From positions 67,741 through 73,167 of the forward strand of contig DLKG01000055.1 in NCBI GenBank assembly GCA_002490315.1: a DNA stretch of 5,427 nt. Direction: 5' to 3'. Each line of letters starts with the position of its first letter. Within the stretch, counting starts at the first letter, position 1. The notes below the pieces were generated by a model, which saw only the letters and a program-made list of their open reading frames with translations, did not search any database and was not told the origin of the DNA. The position numbers and the translations under genes are program-made. Below, piece after piece: positions 1 to 5,330 of this stretch. Source of the DNA: Prevotella sp. UBA7594. GTDB lineage: Bacteria > Bacteroidota > Bacteroidia > Bacteroidales > Bacteroidaceae.

Positions 1-30
1 GCGGAGGTCTCCGGCCTCCGCCACGGATAA
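1..30 (+). repeat. GC-rich palindromic repeat, copy 1 (window edge)
   Basis: Positions 1-21 form a hairpin-capable palindrome: a 7-bp stem GCGGAGG/CCTCCGC around the 7-nt loop TCTCCGG. It is followed by CACGGATAAT. The 21-nt core is the exact reverse complement of 609-629 and differs by one base from 532-552, so it belongs to a dispersed family. The TACGGATAAT flank at 630-639 matches the flank here at nine of ten positions. The element is cut by the window edge, so it may be half of a larger paired element like the one at 493-666. Confidence 0.8.
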
Positions 31-492
31 TATGTTTTTTCACGCCATCACTCCAAATTCAGGATGACACAAATATAGTATATGGAGTAAAAAAGTGTTA
101 CAAAAGTTTTTTGCGTTTTAGAGTGTCTGGCAGTAGAAGAAGCGGCATTTTTTGCCATGCACGCCATTTCTTTTACGGGCAAATGGGGCAAAAACTGACC
201 CTTTTCAACGTTTTTCCTCTTCTAAAACGCTTCTTTTCTCCACATATCGCGTCACTTTACCATTGCTGAAGTGGCGCTTTGGTATTCCTAAAGTGCCACT
301 TCTGTAATGTCCGTCATTGCACAACATAAGGATTTGCTCAGTCAAATGGCTGGCTCACAGCTTGTTTGCTTCTGCACATCCAAAATCGCAAAAAATACGC
401 CGAAGAGTTCTACGCTCCGTTCAGAAGGCAGTTTTGAGCAACAAGAGAGACAAATATATTGATAAAAATCGTTGTTTGCAAGGCATAAACCG
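31..492. other. AT-rich non-coding region
   Basis: I see no credible gene here. The open frames that cross it are short, overlap one another on both strands, and run into the repeat element on the right. Apart from the hairpin at 261-309, it contains a 10-bp inverted repeat (GCGTTTTAGA at 113-122 and its complement at 221-230). It also has two weak minus-strand TATATTTG words (70-77 and 451-458) that resemble -7 boxes but have no open frame behind them. Composition is clearly more AT-rich than the methyltransferase gene to the right. Confidence 0.6.
261..309. repeat. Long imperfect hairpin, about 20 bp stem
   Basis: Arms 261-280 and 290-309 pair over 20 positions around a 9-nt loop (GGTATTCCT). 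There are 17 Watson-Crick pairs, two G-T wobbles (265/305 and 276/294) and one mismatch (267/303). The core words are GAAGTGGC and GCCACTTC. Neither strand has a T tract after the stem, so a classical intrinsic terminator is not supported. A second, mutually exclusive stem is possible: CACTTTA at 253-259 with TAAAGTG at 289-295. It could be a small non-autonomous repeat, a structured RNA or a protein-binding palindrome; the sequence alone does not decide. Confidence 0.6.
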
Positions 493-531
493 GAGGGTGT
501 GTCAAATGGCAAATTTGCAACTTTACCCGTG

Positions 532-552
532 GCGGAGGTCTCCTGCCTCCGC
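532..552 (+). repeat. GC-rich palindromic repeat, copy 2
   Basis: Same orientation as copy 1 and identical except for one base in the loop (T for G). The 7-bp stem GCGGAGG/CCTCCGC is intact. It forms the left inner arm of the element at 493-666. Confidence 0.8.
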
Positions 553-608
553 AGCAACCATCATACGCAATCAATTAAATATCAATACATTAGTAGCATC
601 CGCTTGCT

Positions 609-629
609 GCGGAGGCCGGAGACCTCCGC
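609..629 (-). repeat. GC-rich palindromic repeat, copy 3 (inverted)
   Basis: Exact reverse complement of copy 1 (1-21) and the right inner arm of the element at 493-666. It is separated by 56 bp from copy 2, giving a head-to-head pair of the kind seen in REP doublets. It lies about 55 bp downstream of the methyltransferase stop and could structure the 3' end of that transcript, although no T tract follows it. Confidence 0.8.
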
Positions 630-683
630 TACGGATAATCACTATTGCGAGTTTTGACACACTCTCGAAACTTGAGTATTGGC

Positions 684-1979
684 TCAAGCCTTGTGGCATA
701 CGAACAGCACATGCTCACCGCTGCCGGTGGTTGTGGCGAAGATATAGGTGGCGCTGCCGTCCTTCAACTTCAGTCGCTTGCGCAAATCGGCAACAGACAT
801 GGGGAAGTTGCGCACGGCAATGTTGGCTTGCTTCAGTCCGCTGAGCGCCTGTCGCAGTTCGCGCTTGTTCAGCGTCGTCACCGCATCAACGGCAAACGCC
901 CTGCCTGGAAAACCCTCTACCCTATCATCCGACAGAAACAGATGGCTGTTGCGACCCACTGCCCCGACGCCGTAAGCACGAGAAAGCTCGGCAAAGCATC
1001 CTGCCTTCATCACCGACGCATTGGGCTCGTAGAGGTAGGACGACATGGCTTCCTTGCCACATCCACTCTGCAATGAGGCATATATCGGCGTAGTGGGTGA
1101 ATCAGGGATGCCCTGCCCTTCTATATAGGCAAACTCGCTGCGGCTGTATCTACCGTCGGCATCTGCCTTCGCGCTAATGTCCACGCACACCACGCGCATA
1201 GCCTCGCTCTCAAAATAGCCCGACATCACGAGCAGCAATTCCTTGCACTCGCCGCCTACCGACACGATGTGTACCTCGCGCACGTTGCCCCTCAGATCTG
1301 CCACTGCCTTGTGCCAGTCGAGCATGGGCGAGAGTTTCAGCATCACAAACCGCGACTTTGCAATGAGCTGCGGCAGCAATGCTGTTACGTCGGGCGTGCA
1401 GTCGGCTATGAACACTGTCTTCGCGCCATTCACGTCGCGACGCGCAGGGTCGAGAAAGAGCATGGTCTGCGGCTCCATGTCTGCCAGGTATTCCTCTGCC
1501 TCGCCACACACCACACGGGCGTTGCCTATGCCAAGACGAGGCAGATTGCCGCGGACGACAGCGCACAGCTCGGCATTGCGCTCCACGTAAGTGGCCTCGT
1601 CGAAACAGCGCGACGTGAACGATAAGTCGACGCCGAAGCCGCCCGTGAGGTCGGTGAGGAGGGTCTTGCGTAGGGGATTTTGAGTAGGGGATTTAGGGTC
1701 GGAAACTTCTATTCGGGCGAGCTTCCCTATCCACCTCTTCGCCACTTCCTGCTTGTAGCACGCCGTCGGCTCCGATGAGCACTGCTCCATGTTGAGATGG
1801 GGCGGATAGACGACGCCATCGGCTGCCGCCCATGTGGGGAGCTTCTGACGCGCCGTCTGCCAACCTTGTATCTGATTGAGGGCGTAAGGCATGTCCACGT
1901 CGGGATAGCGGCGTGAAAGGAAAGCGAGGTCGCGGGGATTGGACGTGAGATGGAGGGAGATAAATTCGCTTGTGGTCAT
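684..1979 (-). CDS. Class I SAM-dependent methyltransferase, THUMP-like (PG_1098 type)
   Basis: This 431-residue protein should be a cytosolic SAM-dependent methyltransferase, probably acting on RNA. The target is not known to me. Visible Rossmann motifs are motif I DLTGGFGVD (residues 110-118), an acidic ribose-binding position in YVERN (131-135, E133), and motif IV FLDPARRD (175-182). KLSPMLDWH (215-223) follows the catalytic-core strands. The C-terminal 80 residues (FPGRAF, then LRKRLKLKDGSATYIFATT ending at 417) match the THUMP-like domain known from Bacteroidales proteins such as PG_1098. The N-terminal 100 residues fit that family's ferredoxin-like and helical region. I chose ATG at 1979. 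A longer frame begins at TTG 2051, but that TTG is the tail of the -7 box and cannot be in the transcript; its extra 24 residues are also low-complexity. The gene stands alone, divergent from ptb. A 14-bp tandem duplication (1671-1694) lies in the linker at about residues 95-104. Confidence 0.9.
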   Translation of the reverse strand: MTTSEFISLHLTSNPRDLAFLSRRYPDVDMPYALNQIQGWQTARQKLPTWAAADGVVYPPHLNMEQCSSEPTACYKQEVAKRWIGKLARIEVSDPKSPTQNPLRKTLLTDLTGGFGVDLSFTSRCFDEATYVERNAELCAVVRGNLPRLGIGNARVVCGEAEEYLADMEPQTMLFLDPARRDVNGAKTVFIADCTPDVTALLPQLIAKSRFVMLKLSPMLDWHKAVADLRGNVREVHIVSVGGECKELLLVMSGYFESEAMRVVCVDISAKADADGRYSRSEFAYIEGQGIPDSPTTPIYASLQSGCGKEAMSSYLYEPNASVMKAGCFAELSRAYGVGAVGRNSHLFLSDDRVEGFPGRAFAVDAVTTLNKRELRQALSGLKQANIAVRNFPMSVADLRKRLKLKDGSATYIFATTTGSGEHVLFVCHKA

Positions 1980-2048
1980 TGTCGTGATGTTTTTGGGGGA
2001 GGATAGTGGATGGGGGTGATGAACAAGAGCAAGGGGCTTTGCGCAATG

Positions 2049-2056
2049 CAAAGTTA
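2049..2056 (-). promoter_or_regulatory. -7 box of methyltransferase promoter
   Basis: The minus strand reads TAACTTTG, a full match to the Bacteroidetes -7 consensus TAnnTTTG. Transcription would begin near 2042, giving an mRNA leader of about 60 nt before the ATG at 1979. I find no convincing TTG/TTTG -33 element at the usual distance, so this rests on the -7 box and its position. Confidence 0.55.
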
Positions 2057-2171
2057 GTCTTTTCCATCCACTTACTTTGTCTTTATGCCCTTTTTTATGT
2101 TCTATATGTAAACTTCACTTTCCAAATTGCACACTTCGAGCAAAAATGTGAAGAAAAACAACGCGAAATCC

Positions 2172-2202
2172 TTTGCCGTTAACCGAACTTCTGCTACCTT
2201 TG
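2172..2202 (+). promoter_or_regulatory. ptb: Bacteroidetes-type promoter for ptb
   Basis: TTTG at 2172-2175 and TACCTTTG at 2195-2202 are separated by 19 nt, which fits the -33/-7 arrangement of the Bacteroidetes primary sigma factor. The expected start of transcription is near 2209, leaving a leader of about 70 nt. The promoter overlaps a small dyad, TTTGT-GA-ACAAA (2199-2210), and runs directly into the CAAATTGC inverted repeat. Confidence 0.7.
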
Positions 2203-2206
2203 TGAA

Positions 2207-2232
2207 CAAATTGCACAAAGAATGGCAATTTG
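2207..2232. promoter_or_regulatory. CAAATTGC inverted repeat, candidate operator
   Basis: CAAATTGC (2207-2214) and GCAATTTG (2225-2232) form a perfect 8-bp inverted repeat with a 10-nt spacer, directly over the predicted ptb transcription start. A third copy, in the 11-nt word CAAATTGCACA, occurs upstream at 2123-2133, repeating 2207-2217 exactly at a distance of 84 bp. Position and symmetry suit an operator for a dimeric regulator or a hairpin at the start of the mRNA. No regulator gene is in the window, so the function is inference. Confidence 0.4.
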
Positions 2233-2278
2233 AGCAATCATAACAAAATTCTCACACATTCTTAAACAAACGACATAC

Positions 2279-3199
2279 ATGAATCCTATTGTCAACCTGA
2301 AGTCCTTGCCTGAAAGGCTGCGCTCCTTAGGGCAGCAAGTGACGGTTGCCGTGGCGTCTCCTGCCGACTCCCACACGGAGGAAGTGATAGAGAGAAGCCT
2401 CAACGCCGGCTTTGCCAAGTTTATCCTCGTCGCTGTCGACGGCAAGCGCGCCACTGCCGAGCGCCTCGCTGCCGCCTTCCCCGACTCCACCTCCATCGTA
2501 GACGCCACTGACGACGACGACGCTGCACGCAAGGCTGTCGACGCCGTGCGCGAAGAACGCGCCGACGTGCTCATGAAGGGCTCGCTCAACACCGACAATC
2601 TCCTGCGCGCCGTGCTCAACAAGGAGCGGGGCATACTCGTCAAGGGTAGTGTGCTGACACATATCGCCGTGGCGGAGATTCCCGGCATCAACCGCCTGAT
2701 GTTCTTCTCCGACGCTGCCGTCATTCCCTTCCCCACTACCGCCCAGCTCGACGCCATACTGCAATACATCACCGACACATGGCGCAGCGTAACGGGCTTG
2801 CAGAAGCCTAACATCGCCCTTACCCACTGCACGGAAAAGACAAGCGAGAAATTCCCCATAACGCTCTCCTACCAAGACGTGAAGGCTTACGCCGACGAAG
2901 GACGCTACGGCGACGTCAACATCGACGGACCGATGGACGTGAAGACGGCGTGCGACGCTGAGAGCGGAGCCATCAAGGGCATAGCATCGCCCGTTGTCGG
3001 CAATGCCGACATCATCATCTTCCCCGACATCGAGGCTGGCAACACGTTCTACAAGACCATCACTTTCTTCGCCTCTGCCACTGTGGCGGGAATGCTCGCC
3101 GGAACAACAGTGCCCGTCGTGGTGACGTCGCGTGCCGACTCTGCCGACTCGAAGTTCTACTCGCTCGCCACGGCTTGCCTGAAAGCTATTAACAAGTAA
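2279..3199 (+). CDS. ptb: Phosphate butyryltransferase
   Basis: Ptb converts butyryl-CoA and phosphate to butyryl phosphate and CoA in the cytosol. The 306-residue length is normal for the family. Recognisable PTA/PTB blocks are ADVLMKGSLNTDNLLRA (95-111), SVLTHIAV (124-131), FFSDAAVIPFP (142-152, the family's TDGAv-type block), IDGPMDVKTACD (215-226), GNADIIIFPDIEAGN (241-255) and TTVPVVVTSRADSADSK (276-292). The order of blocks and the short N-terminus favour phosphate butyryltransferase over phosphate acetyltransferase, and buk downstream supports this strongly. The ATG at 2279 is about 70 nt after the predicted transcription start and has no Shine-Dalgarno, as is usual in this phylum. By family knowledge such enzymes often accept isobutyryl- or isovaleryl-CoA too. 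No genes for making butyryl-CoA are in the window, so the physiological substrate is open. Confidence 0.93.
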   Translation: MNPIVNLKSLPERLRSLGQQVTVAVASPADSHTEEVIERSLNAGFAKFILVAVDGKRATAERLAAAFPDSTSIVDATDDDDAARKAVDAVREERADVLMKGSLNTDNLLRAVLNKERGILVKGSVLTHIAVAEIPGINRLMFFSDAAVIPFPTTAQLDAILQYITDTWRSVTGLQKPNIALTHCTEKTSEKFPITLSYQDVKAYADEGRYGDVNIDGPMDVKTACDAESGAIKGIASPVVGNADIIIFPDIEAGNTFYKTITFFASATVAGMLAGTTVPVVVTSRADSADSKFYSLATACLKAINK

Positions 3200-3218
3200 C
3201 CCACGTTTTGCAACGTTC

Positions 3219-3253
3219 AGAAGTTAAAGAAGTTAAGAAGTTAGAGAAGTTTA
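3219..3253 (+). repeat. Short tandem repeat (AGAAGTTA)
   Basis: Four imperfect copies of AGAAGTTA/AGAAGTTTA follow one another 20 bp after the ptb stop, with unit starts at 3219, 3228, 3236 and 3245. Spacing is 8-9 nt. The tract is purine-rich on the plus strand. It looks like a slippage-prone microsatellite in the ptb-buk gap. No function is evident. Confidence 0.7.
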
Positions 3254-3272
3254 AGCCATATGCTTTATGGCT
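3254..3272 (+). other. Small hairpin in ptb-buk gap
   Basis: AGCCATA (3254-3260) pairs perfectly with TATGGCT (3266-3272) around a 5-nt loop. No T run follows, so it is not a convincing terminator; it could be a processing or stability element between the two cistrons. The rest of the 230-bp gap holds only a weak promoter-like match (TAGCTCTG near 3373-3380, one base off the -7 consensus, with no -33 box). Co-transcription of buk with ptb is therefore the simplest reading. Confidence 0.3.
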
Positions 3273-3429
3273 AAATATTCAACAAAAAGACTATTGGCTA
3301 TCGCCCGGTTCTGCCGCTTGACTAAGCAATAACTCCTAACGACCGAAGGGAGTGATAACTTCCTTAAAATCTATAGCTCTGAACTTGCGAAAGTTGAATA
3401 AAAAAATATATCTCAACAGAACTATAATA

Positions 3430-4497
3430 ATGAAACGTATATTCGTCATTAACCCAGGCTGCACTTCTACTAAGGTGGCCGTATATGAAGACGAGAAGGC
3501 CGTGTGGACTTCCGACGGACTGCACAAGCCGGAGGAGATAGAGAGATTCTCGGGCGTCAACGACCAGTATGAATACCGCAAGGACTTCGTGCTCAACCTT
3601 CTGAAGGAGGCAGGGATTCCTCTCCAGTTCGACGCTGTGATTGGCAGAGGCGGACTGCTGAAGCCACTGCACGGAGGTGTGTATGCGGTCAATGAGCTCA
3701 TGAAGCACGACCTCTGGCACGCCAAGCACCAGCACGTGTGCAACCTCGGCTCGCTGATTGCCGACGAGATTGCGCACGAGTGCCACTGCCCGGCGTTCAT
3801 GGCTGACCCGGTGGTGGTCGACGAGATGATGACACGAGCCAGATACACCGGTCTGCCGTTCATGAAGCGTGAGTCGATATTCCATGCCCTCAACGCCAAG
3901 GCTGCCTCAAGACGCTACGCCCGCGACATCGGAAAGAAATACGAGGAACTTAACATTGTCGTGGCTCACCTCGGCGGCGGCATATGCGTGTCGGCACACC
4001 ACCACGGCAAGGTGATCGACGTGAACAACGCGCTCAATGGTGATGGCCCTATCGCTCCTGAGCGCTCGGGCACGCTGCCTGCCGACCAGCTCGTGCGTCT
4101 CTGCTTCTCGGGCAAGTACACCGAGGCACAAATCATGAAGATGCTCGCAGGCTACGGCGGTTGCCAGGCTCTGCTGGGCATGAAGGACATGAGGGAGATT
4201 TCGCGCCGCGCCGAGGCTGGCGAGGAGCCGTTCCACGAGGTGCTCGAGGCTATGCTCTACACCGTGTCAAAGCAAATCGGCGCCATGGCTGTGGCTCTGG
4301 CTCCATTCGGCGGCACCGACGCCATCATCCTCACGGGCGGCATTGCCTACAGCAACTACTGCGTGGACGACATCAAGCGCCAAGTGGCTTTCCTCGCTCC
4401 CGTCGTGGTGCTGCCTGGAGAGGGCGAAATGGAGTCGCTCGCCTTCAACGCTCTCGGTGCACTCAACGGCGAACTCCCCATCCACGAATACAAATAA
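3430..4497 (+). CDS. buk: Butyrate kinase
   Basis: Buk transfers phosphate from butyryl phosphate to ADP, releasing butyrate and making ATP. It completes the pathway begun by Ptb. The protein is 355 residues, typical for the family, with the two-lobed acetokinase (ASKHA) signatures in order: NPGCTSTK (8-15, phosphate-binding), GRGGLLKPLHGGVY (72-85), ADPVVVDEM (125-133), RESIFHALNAKAASRR (147-162), AHLGGGICVSAH (179-190), IDVNNALNGDGPIAPERSG (196-214), and LTGGIAYS (301-308, adenosine motif). The start is ATG 3430 because MKRIFVINPG begins exactly where the family begins. The frame is open upstream to a GTG at 3352, but that extension is not family-like. The stop codon TAA (4495-4497) lies inside the first REP unit. 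Branched-chain acyl phosphates are also plausible substrates by family knowledge. Confidence 0.95.
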   Translation: MKRIFVINPGCTSTKVAVYEDEKAVWTSDGLHKPEEIERFSGVNDQYEYRKDFVLNLLKEAGIPLQFDAVIGRGGLLKPLHGGVYAVNELMKHDLWHAKHQHVCNLGSLIADEIAHECHCPAFMADPVVVDEMMTRARYTGLPFMKRESIFHALNAKAASRRYARDIGKKYEELNIVVAHLGGGICVSAHHHGKVIDVNNALNGDGPIAPERSGTLPADQLVRLCFSGKYTEAQIMKMLAGYGGCQALLGMKDMREISRRAEAGEEPFHEVLEAMLYTVSKQIGAMAVALAPFGGTDAIILTGGIAYSNYCVDDIKRQVAFLAPVVVLPGEGEMESLAFNALGALNGELPIHEYK

Positions 4498-4647
4498 CTG
4501 GGAGCCCCCGCCCAAAATAACTGGGAGAGGGGGCGCCCCCGCCCCCGACCAACGCCAAAAATAACTGGGAGAGGGGGCGCCCTCGCCCCCGACCAACGCC
4601 AAGAATAACTGGGAGAGGGGGCGCCCCCGCCCCCGACCAGTGCAAAA
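4493..4647 (+). repeat. REP array upstream of RAYT (one truncated + three full 44-bp units)
   Basis: The units start with AATAACTGGGAG at 4493 (truncated, to about 4515), 4516, 4560 and 4604, with an exact 44-bp period for the full ones. Each full unit has GGAG, then A, then a 7-bp GC hairpin GGGGGCG/CGCCCCC with a 4-nt loop, then GACCAACGCCAA or a variant. Hairpin stems are 4529-4535/4540-4546, 4573-4579/4584-4590 and 4617-4623/4628-4634. The loop is CCCC in the first and third and CCCT in the second, so only the loop varies. The truncated unit lacks the left hairpin arm and much of its 3' part. A GGAG or GTAG tetranucleotide ahead of a hairpin is the known hallmark of REPs recognised by RAYT transposases. 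The last unit decays into AT-rich sequence after about 4640. Confidence 0.85.
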
Positions 4648-4690
4648 AATATTATAATTATTAACCTTGGGAGAATGTCTTCATCCTCAT

Positions 4691-4723
4691 GTCGGGGGCG
4701 AGGGCGCCCCCTCTCCCAGTTAT
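4691..4723 (-). repeat. Inverted REP copy just before the RAYT start
   Basis: These 33 nt are the exact reverse complement of 4561-4593, the core of the second array unit, including its distinctive CCCT loop. The copy ends 10 bp before the RAYT ATG. In a transcript reading through from buk, it could pair with any upstream unit and sequester the region next to the RAYT start. Its head (ATAACTGGG on the minus strand) faces the RAYT gene, mirroring the head of the downstream unit at 5329, so the gene is bracketed by inverted repeats. Confidence 0.85.
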
Positions 4724-4733
4724 AGCTACGCCT

Positions 4734-5330
4734 ATGAACCAATTCCTCGACCGCAACGAACCTGTCTATGAAACCAAAGGCAACCTTCCCCATTGGACTC
4801 AATACAGCAAGATAACCTTCGTAACATTCCGTCTTGCCGACTCCCTGCCCAAGCACGCCATAGACTTCATACTAACCGAATACGAATCTTTGAGACACCG
4901 ATTGGAGAAAGACGCCAATCCAGCAAATCTTGCAAGACTGAAAGCCATAAGGCACAACCAACTGGAGAAATATCTCGACAAAGGTTACGGCTCATGCCTT
5001 CTGCGCAACAACATTTTTAGAGACATCGTCGTTGACGCACTACATTACGACAACGGTCTTAGCTATATTCTTCATAGTTATGTCATCATGCCCAACCACA
5101 TACACATACTGATAGAACCAATTGGTTCTGCCACAATTCAAAACATAACACAAACCATCAAAAGCGTTTCTTCACACAACATCAACAAGATTACGCTCCA
5201 AAAGGGTAGTATATGGCAAAAGGATTATTTCGACAGAATAATCAGAAACGAAGACCACTACATGCGAGTGCTTGAATATATAAGAAATAATCCCAAGCAT
5301 TGTTCCCCCACCGAATACACTCTATATTAA
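4734..5330 (+). CDS. rayT: REP-associated tyrosine transposase (RAYT, Y1 HUH family)
   Basis: This 198-residue protein is a Y1_Tnp (IS200-like) single-strand DNA nuclease of the RAYT group, expected to cleave and join at REP sequences. Seen in order: ITFVTFRLADSLP (27-39, first strand of the ferredoxin-like fold), a helical insert (about 42-80), YLDKGYGSCLL (80-90), the metal-binding HUH motif in MPNHIHILIEP (119-129; H122 and H124), IWQKDYFDRIIRNEDHY (160-176), and LEYIRNNP (180-187). Y182 is my candidate catalytic tyrosine, with Y176 as alternative. All core motifs are intact, so it may be active. I chose ATG 4734. An earlier ATG at 4689 would add 15 residues (MSGARAPPLPV...) that are simply the translated inverted REP. 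Composition is visibly more AT-rich than ptb and buk, suggesting acquisition. The stop codon overlaps the head of the next REP unit. No good promoter is visible; TAACCTTG near 4661-4668 is a one-off -7 match. Confidence 0.88.
   Translation: MNQFLDRNEPVYETKGNLPHWTQYSKITFVTFRLADSLPKHAIDFILTEYESLRHRLEKDANPANLARLKAIRHNQLEKYLDKGYGSCLLRNNIFRDIVVDALHYDNGLSYILHSYVIMPNHIHILIEPIGSATIQNITQTIKSVSSHNINKITLQKGSIWQKDYFDRIIRNEDHYMRVLEYIRNNPKHCSPTEYTLY

Larger units (their letters stand above)
493..666. mobile_element. MITE/REPIN-like inverted-repeat element
   Basis: The two ends are imperfect inverted repeats. GAGGGTGTGTCAAA at 493-506 matches the reverse complement of 653-666 except at one base. Moving inward, the arms align with one 2-nt gap through TTAnCCGT (523-530 against 631-638), then the palindromes 532-552 and 609-629, then AGCAA (553-557 against 604-608). 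The whole segment could fold into one long hairpin with an apical loop near 560-601, while each palindrome can also fold alone. It encodes no transposase, as expected for a non-autonomous element. I see no clear target-site duplication. The right end lies 17 bp from the methyltransferase stop codon. Whether it was mobilised by an insertion-sequence transposase (MITE) or by a RAYT (REPIN) cannot be told from one copy. Confidence 0.6.

Noticed and set aside
70..77. Minus-strand TATATTTG as a leftward promoter
   Set aside because: The nearest TTTG lies 23 nt upstream, at the edge of acceptable spacing. The first ATG downstream is followed at once by a stop, and AT-rich DNA gives such words by chance. 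A second copy at 451-458 has the same lack of support.
342..557. Minus-strand 71-residue frame starting MLRRQETSATG
   Set aside because: The N-terminus is translated palindromic repeat. The other strand of the copy at 609-629 gives a similar LRRPETSATD, so the likeness comes from the repeat and not from protein homology.
317..844. Plus-strand open frame over the MITE-like element
   Set aside because: It crosses the inverted-repeat element and then runs antisense to the methyltransferase gene. The composition is rich in Arg, Cys and Trp, with no recognisable domain.
2327..2875. Minus-strand frames inside ptb
   Set aside because: These are antisense shadows of a GC-rich coding gene, with no recognisable domain and no promoter.
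3352..3429. N-terminal extension of buk from GTG 3352
   Set aside because: The 26 extra residues are Lys/Ile/Leu-rich and not family-like. Butyrate kinases begin at the MKRIFVINPG block encoded from 3430.
4529..4546. REP hairpin as a rho-independent terminator of buk
   Set aside because: The stem is GC-rich but no T tract follows; the next bases are GACCAACG. It may still stabilise the 3' end of the mRNA.
4493..4647. Possible CRISPR array (regular 44-bp spacing)
   Set aside because: The whole 44-bp unit repeats, including the part between hairpins. There are no unique spacers and no cas genes, and the flanking gene is a RAYT.
4356..4856. Minus-strand open frame across the REP array
   Set aside because: It runs through the array and antisense to both buk and the RAYT. 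Its residues (GRGRPLSQL-type repeats) are translated repeat DNA.
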